Assembly (NCBI GenBank): GCA_025934395.1
Contig: JAICYC010000004.1
Location: 22,905 to 86,904, forward strand
Direction of reading: 5' to 3'
Length of the DNA stretch: 64,000 nucleotides
Source of the DNA: Solirubrobacteraceae bacterium
GTDB lineage: Bacteria > Actinomycetota > Thermoleophilia > Solirubrobacterales > Solirubrobacteraceae
Shown piece after piece: positions 61,804 to 64,000 of this stretch; positions within the stretch are counted from its first letter, which is position 1; each line of letters begins with the position of its first letter. The position numbers were made by a program, and so were the translations under genes. The notes under the pieces were generated by a model. That model was not told where the DNA came from. It searched no databases and was given only the letters and a program-made list of their open reading frames with translations.

Positions 61804-63828
61804 ATGAGCACCTCGACGATCGAGGCGCAGAGCGACATCACCGCCGCGGTTGCGAGCGCTCGCGACCACCTGCTCGCGCTCCAGGACGGGCGGGGTTGGT
61901 GGCGCGCGGAGCTGCAGACCAACGTGACGATGGACGCCGAGGACATCCTCCTGCGCGAGTTCCTGGGCGTGCGCGAGATCGAGCCGACCGAACGCTCCGC
62001 GGCGTGGATCCGCTCGCAGCAGCGCGAGGACGGGACCTGGGCGAACTTCCACGGCGGACCCGGCGATCTGTCCACGACGATCGAGTCCTACTGGGCGCTG
62101 CGGCTCGCGGGCGACCGGCCGGAGGATCCCCACATGGTGATCGCCGCCGACTTCATCCGCTCCCAGGGCGGCATCCCCCAGGCGCGCGTGTTCACCCATC
62201 TGTGGCTCGCGCTGTTCGGCCTGTGGTCGTGGGACGAGGTCCCCGCGCTGCCTCCCGAGGTGTCGCTGCTGCCCCGCTGGGTGCCGCTGAACGTCTACGA
62301 CTTCGCGTGCTGGGCCCGGCAGACGATCGTGGCGCTGTCGATCGTCAAAGCGCACCGTCCGGTGCACGCGCTGCCGTTCGACCTGCAGGAGCTGATGGTC
62401 GACGGGCGCACCGCAGCCGAGCGCGCCACGCCGCGGCGCACGGTCTCGCGCCGCGGGATCGCGCTCGCCGTGCTCGACCGCGCGGTTCGCGTGTACGAGC
62501 GCCACCCGTTCGCGCCGCTGCGCCGGATCGCCCTCGCCCGCGCAGAGGCCTGGGTCGTCCGCCGCCAGGAGGCCGACGGGTCGTGGGGCGGGATCCAGCC
62601 GCCGTGGGTGTACTCGCTGATCGCGCTCCAGCTCCAGGGCTACCCGATCGACCACCCCGTGATGTGCCGGGGCCTGGAGGGCATCGAGACGTTCACGGTG
62701 GAGGACCAGGACGACGCCGCAGGCGTCGGCGCGCCGCAGGGCAGGAGCAGGCGGCTGGAAGCCTGTCAATCGCCCGTGTGGGACACGGCGCTCGCGATGG
62801 TCGCCCTGAGCGATGCCGGGCTGGACCACGGACACCCCGCGCTGCTCGCCGGAGCGCGATGGCTGCTCGGCGAGGAGGTCCTCGTCCGGGGCGACTGGGC
62901 GCAGGCGCGCCCGGCGCTGGCGCCGGGCGGGTGGGCGTTCGAGTTCGAGAACGTCAACTACCCCGACGTGGACGACACCGCCGAGGTCGTGCTCGCGCTC
63001 CTGCGCGTCGGGGCCGCGCGCTCCGTCGCCGGCGAGGACGGCGCGGTCGGGGCGCGTGAGCTGAGCGCCGCGATCGACCGCGGCGTCGCGTGGCTCGTGG
63101 GCATGCAGAGCTCCGGCGGCGGGTGGGGGGCGTTCGACGCCGACAACACCCGCACGCTCGTACGCGAGCTGCCGTTCCTAGATTTCGGCGAGGTGATCGA
63201 CGAGCCGAGCGCAGACGTCACCGCCCACGCACTGGAGATGCTCGGCGCGCTCGGCCAGGGCGACTCCGCCGCGGCCGCCGCCGGCACGCGCTGGCTGCTC
63301 GATCAGCAGGAGGCCGGCGGCTCGTGGTACGGGCGCTGGGGCGTCAACCACGTCTACGGGACCGGTGCGGCCGTGCCCGCGCTCGTCGCGGTGGGCCTCG
63401 ATCCAGCCGAGCCGCCGATCCGCCGCGCGGTGCGCTGGCTCGAACGCCACCAGAACACCGACGGCGGCTGGGGCGAGGACCCGCGCTCCTACGACGACCC
63501 CCTGTGGGTGGGGCGGGGCGAGAGCACCGCCTCGCAGACGGCCTGGGCGCTGCTCGCGCTGCACGCAGCGGGCGAGCGCGGCAGGGCGGTGGAGCGCGGC
63601 GTTGCGTGGCTCATCTCGCATCAGCGTGCCGACGGCACGTGGGACGAGCCGCAGTACACGGGCACCGGCTTCCCGAGCGACTACTACATCAACTACCACC
63701 TCTACCGCCTGAGCTTCCCGCTGATGGCGCTCGCGCGCTGCATGCACGCGCTCGAGCCGGGCGAGGGTGAGCAGCACGACGGGCGCGTGGCGCGCCGTCT
63801 GGCAGGCATCCGGGCCCGCTCGGGGTGA
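61804..63828 (+). CDS. shc: Squalene-hopene cyclase
   Basis: 674 residues, normal length. The catalytic acid motif DVDDTA is at 388-393. Several QW-type repeats are seen: GRGWWRAEL, REDGTWANFHGG, ADGSWGGIQPPW, SGGGWGAFDADN, AGGSWYGRWG, TDGGWGED and ADGTWDEP. It cyclises squalene to hopene or diplopterol, membrane-ordering lipids. ATG 61804 is chosen by the adjacent -10 box. hpnC overlaps its stop by 4 bp. Confidence 0.96.
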   Translation: MSTSTIEAQSDITAAVASARDHLLALQDGRGWWRAELQTNVTMDAEDILLREFLGVREIEPTERSAAWIRSQQREDGTWANFHGGPGDLSTTIESYWALRLAGDRPEDPHMVIAADFIRSQGGIPQARVFTHLWLALFGLWSWDEVPALPPEVSLLPRWVPLNVYDFACWARQTIVALSIVKAHRPVHALPFDLQELMVDGRTAAERATPRRTVSRRGIALAVLDRAVRVYERHPFAPLRRIALARAEAWVVRRQEADGSWGGIQPPWVYSLIALQLQGYPIDHPVMCRGLEGIETFTVEDQDDAAGVGAPQGRSRRLEACQSPVWDTALAMVALSDAGLDHGHPALLAGARWLLGEEVLVRGDWAQARPALAPGGWAFEFENVNYPDVDDTAEVVLALLRVGAARSVAGEDGAVGARELSAAIDRGVAWLVGMQSSGGGWGAFDADNTRTLVRELPFLDFGEVIDEPSADVTAHALEMLGALGQGDSAAAAAGTRWLLDQQEAGGSWYGRWGVNHVYGTGAAVPALVAVGLDPAEPPIRRAVRWLERHQNTDGGWGEDPRSYDDPLWVGRGESTASQTAWALLALHAAGERGRAVERGVAWLISHQRADGTWDEPQYTGTGFPSDYYINYHLYRLSFPLMALARCMHALEPGEGEQHDGRVARRLAGIRARSG

Positions 63829-64000
63829 ACGCCGTGGCGCACGAACCGCCCGGCGCGCCTGCCGCCGAGGCGGTGATGGCGCGCGCGGGGACCGAGAACT
63901 TCGCGGTGGCGAGCCGCCTGCTGCCGCGACGCGAGCGGGAGCAGCTGCTCGCCGTGTACGGCTTCGCACGGCTCGTGGACGAGCTCGGCGACGCGCCCCC
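63825..64000 (+). CDS. hpnC: HpnC-type squalene synthase (3' partial)
   Basis: Only the first 58 codons are in the window. GTENFAVASRLLPRRERE followed by LLAVYGFARLVDELGD is the conserved start of HpnC, one of three enzymes (HpnC, D, E) that make squalene from farnesyl diphosphate. Start GTG overlaps the shc stop by 4 bp. hpnD and hpnE would be expected next. A general phytoene/squalene synthase is the alternative. Confidence 0.85.
   Translation, partial: MNAVAHEPPGAPAAEAVMARAGTENFAVASRLLPRREREQLLAVYGFARLVDELGDAP

Overview
The window is chromosomal DNA from a very GC-rich actinobacterium. The gene content and order, three lineage-type small proteins, a SepIVA-like gene next to coaD, hopanoid genes and many predicted leaderless promoters fit a deep-branching actinobacterium such as Thermoleophilia/Solirubrobacterales. 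That placement is an inference from gene content, not a measured phylogeny. I see no rRNA, tRNA, CRISPR array, insertion sequence or prophage. Coding density is very high: many genes overlap by 4 bp (ATGA, GTGA or TTGA), and no gap exceeds about 240 bp.

Layout. 1-1044 is the end of a secreted peptidase with a PKD domain. 1108-7083 carries def, fmt, a divergent pair (FMN-type oxidase / MocR regulator), rsmB, a zinc ribbon gene and rpe. 7106-13613 is an envelope glycan block: a flippase-like protein, a methyltransferase and a GT2 glycosyltransferase on the minus strand, then two multi-pass glycosyltransferase-like proteins on the plus strand. 13676-17169 is the complete riboflavin operon (ribD, ribE, ribBA, ribH). 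17179-40535 is a long housekeeping run: rpmB, fakA-like, recG, rsmD, coaD, sepIVA-like, an acyl-CoA ligase, the DUF177 gene, rpmF, plsX, acpP, rnc, smc, ftsY, nfeD-like, an SPFH gene, ffh, a double ferritin-like gene, rpsP, khpA, rimM, trmD, rplS, lepB, rnhB and yraN. This closely follows the order known from Bacillus and Streptomyces, with a few insertions.

40632-45142 holds an isolated small minus-strand gene with a strong promoter and a structured leader, a thioesterase-thiD pair, and an operon of two unknown genes plus ilvD. 45200-51823 holds an alpha/beta hydrolase, a Xer recombinase, a WhiG/FliA-type sigma factor that appears to start at CTG, an EF-G-like GTPase, two unknown genes and rnhA. 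51850-55870 is an envelope group: an LCP ligase divergent from a SEDS polymerase, then an EAL phosphodiesterase. 55894-58293 is a back-to-back SDR/aldehyde dehydrogenase pair. 58307-61751 is a second set of membrane glycosyltransferase-like genes. 61804-64000 starts a hopanoid operon (shc, hpnC).

Themes. Translation initiation and RNA maturation (def, fmt, rsmB, rsmD, rnc, rimM, trmD, ribosomal proteins), phospholipid and acyl supply (fakA-like, plsX, acpP), protein targeting (ftsY, ffh, lepB) and cell-envelope building dominate. About eighteen genes have a TANNNT-like box ending 6-9 nt before the start codon, usually without a Shine-Dalgarno sequence, so leaderless transcription looks common here. 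The oddest protein is RNase III, in which two of the four catalytic acidic residues are replaced.
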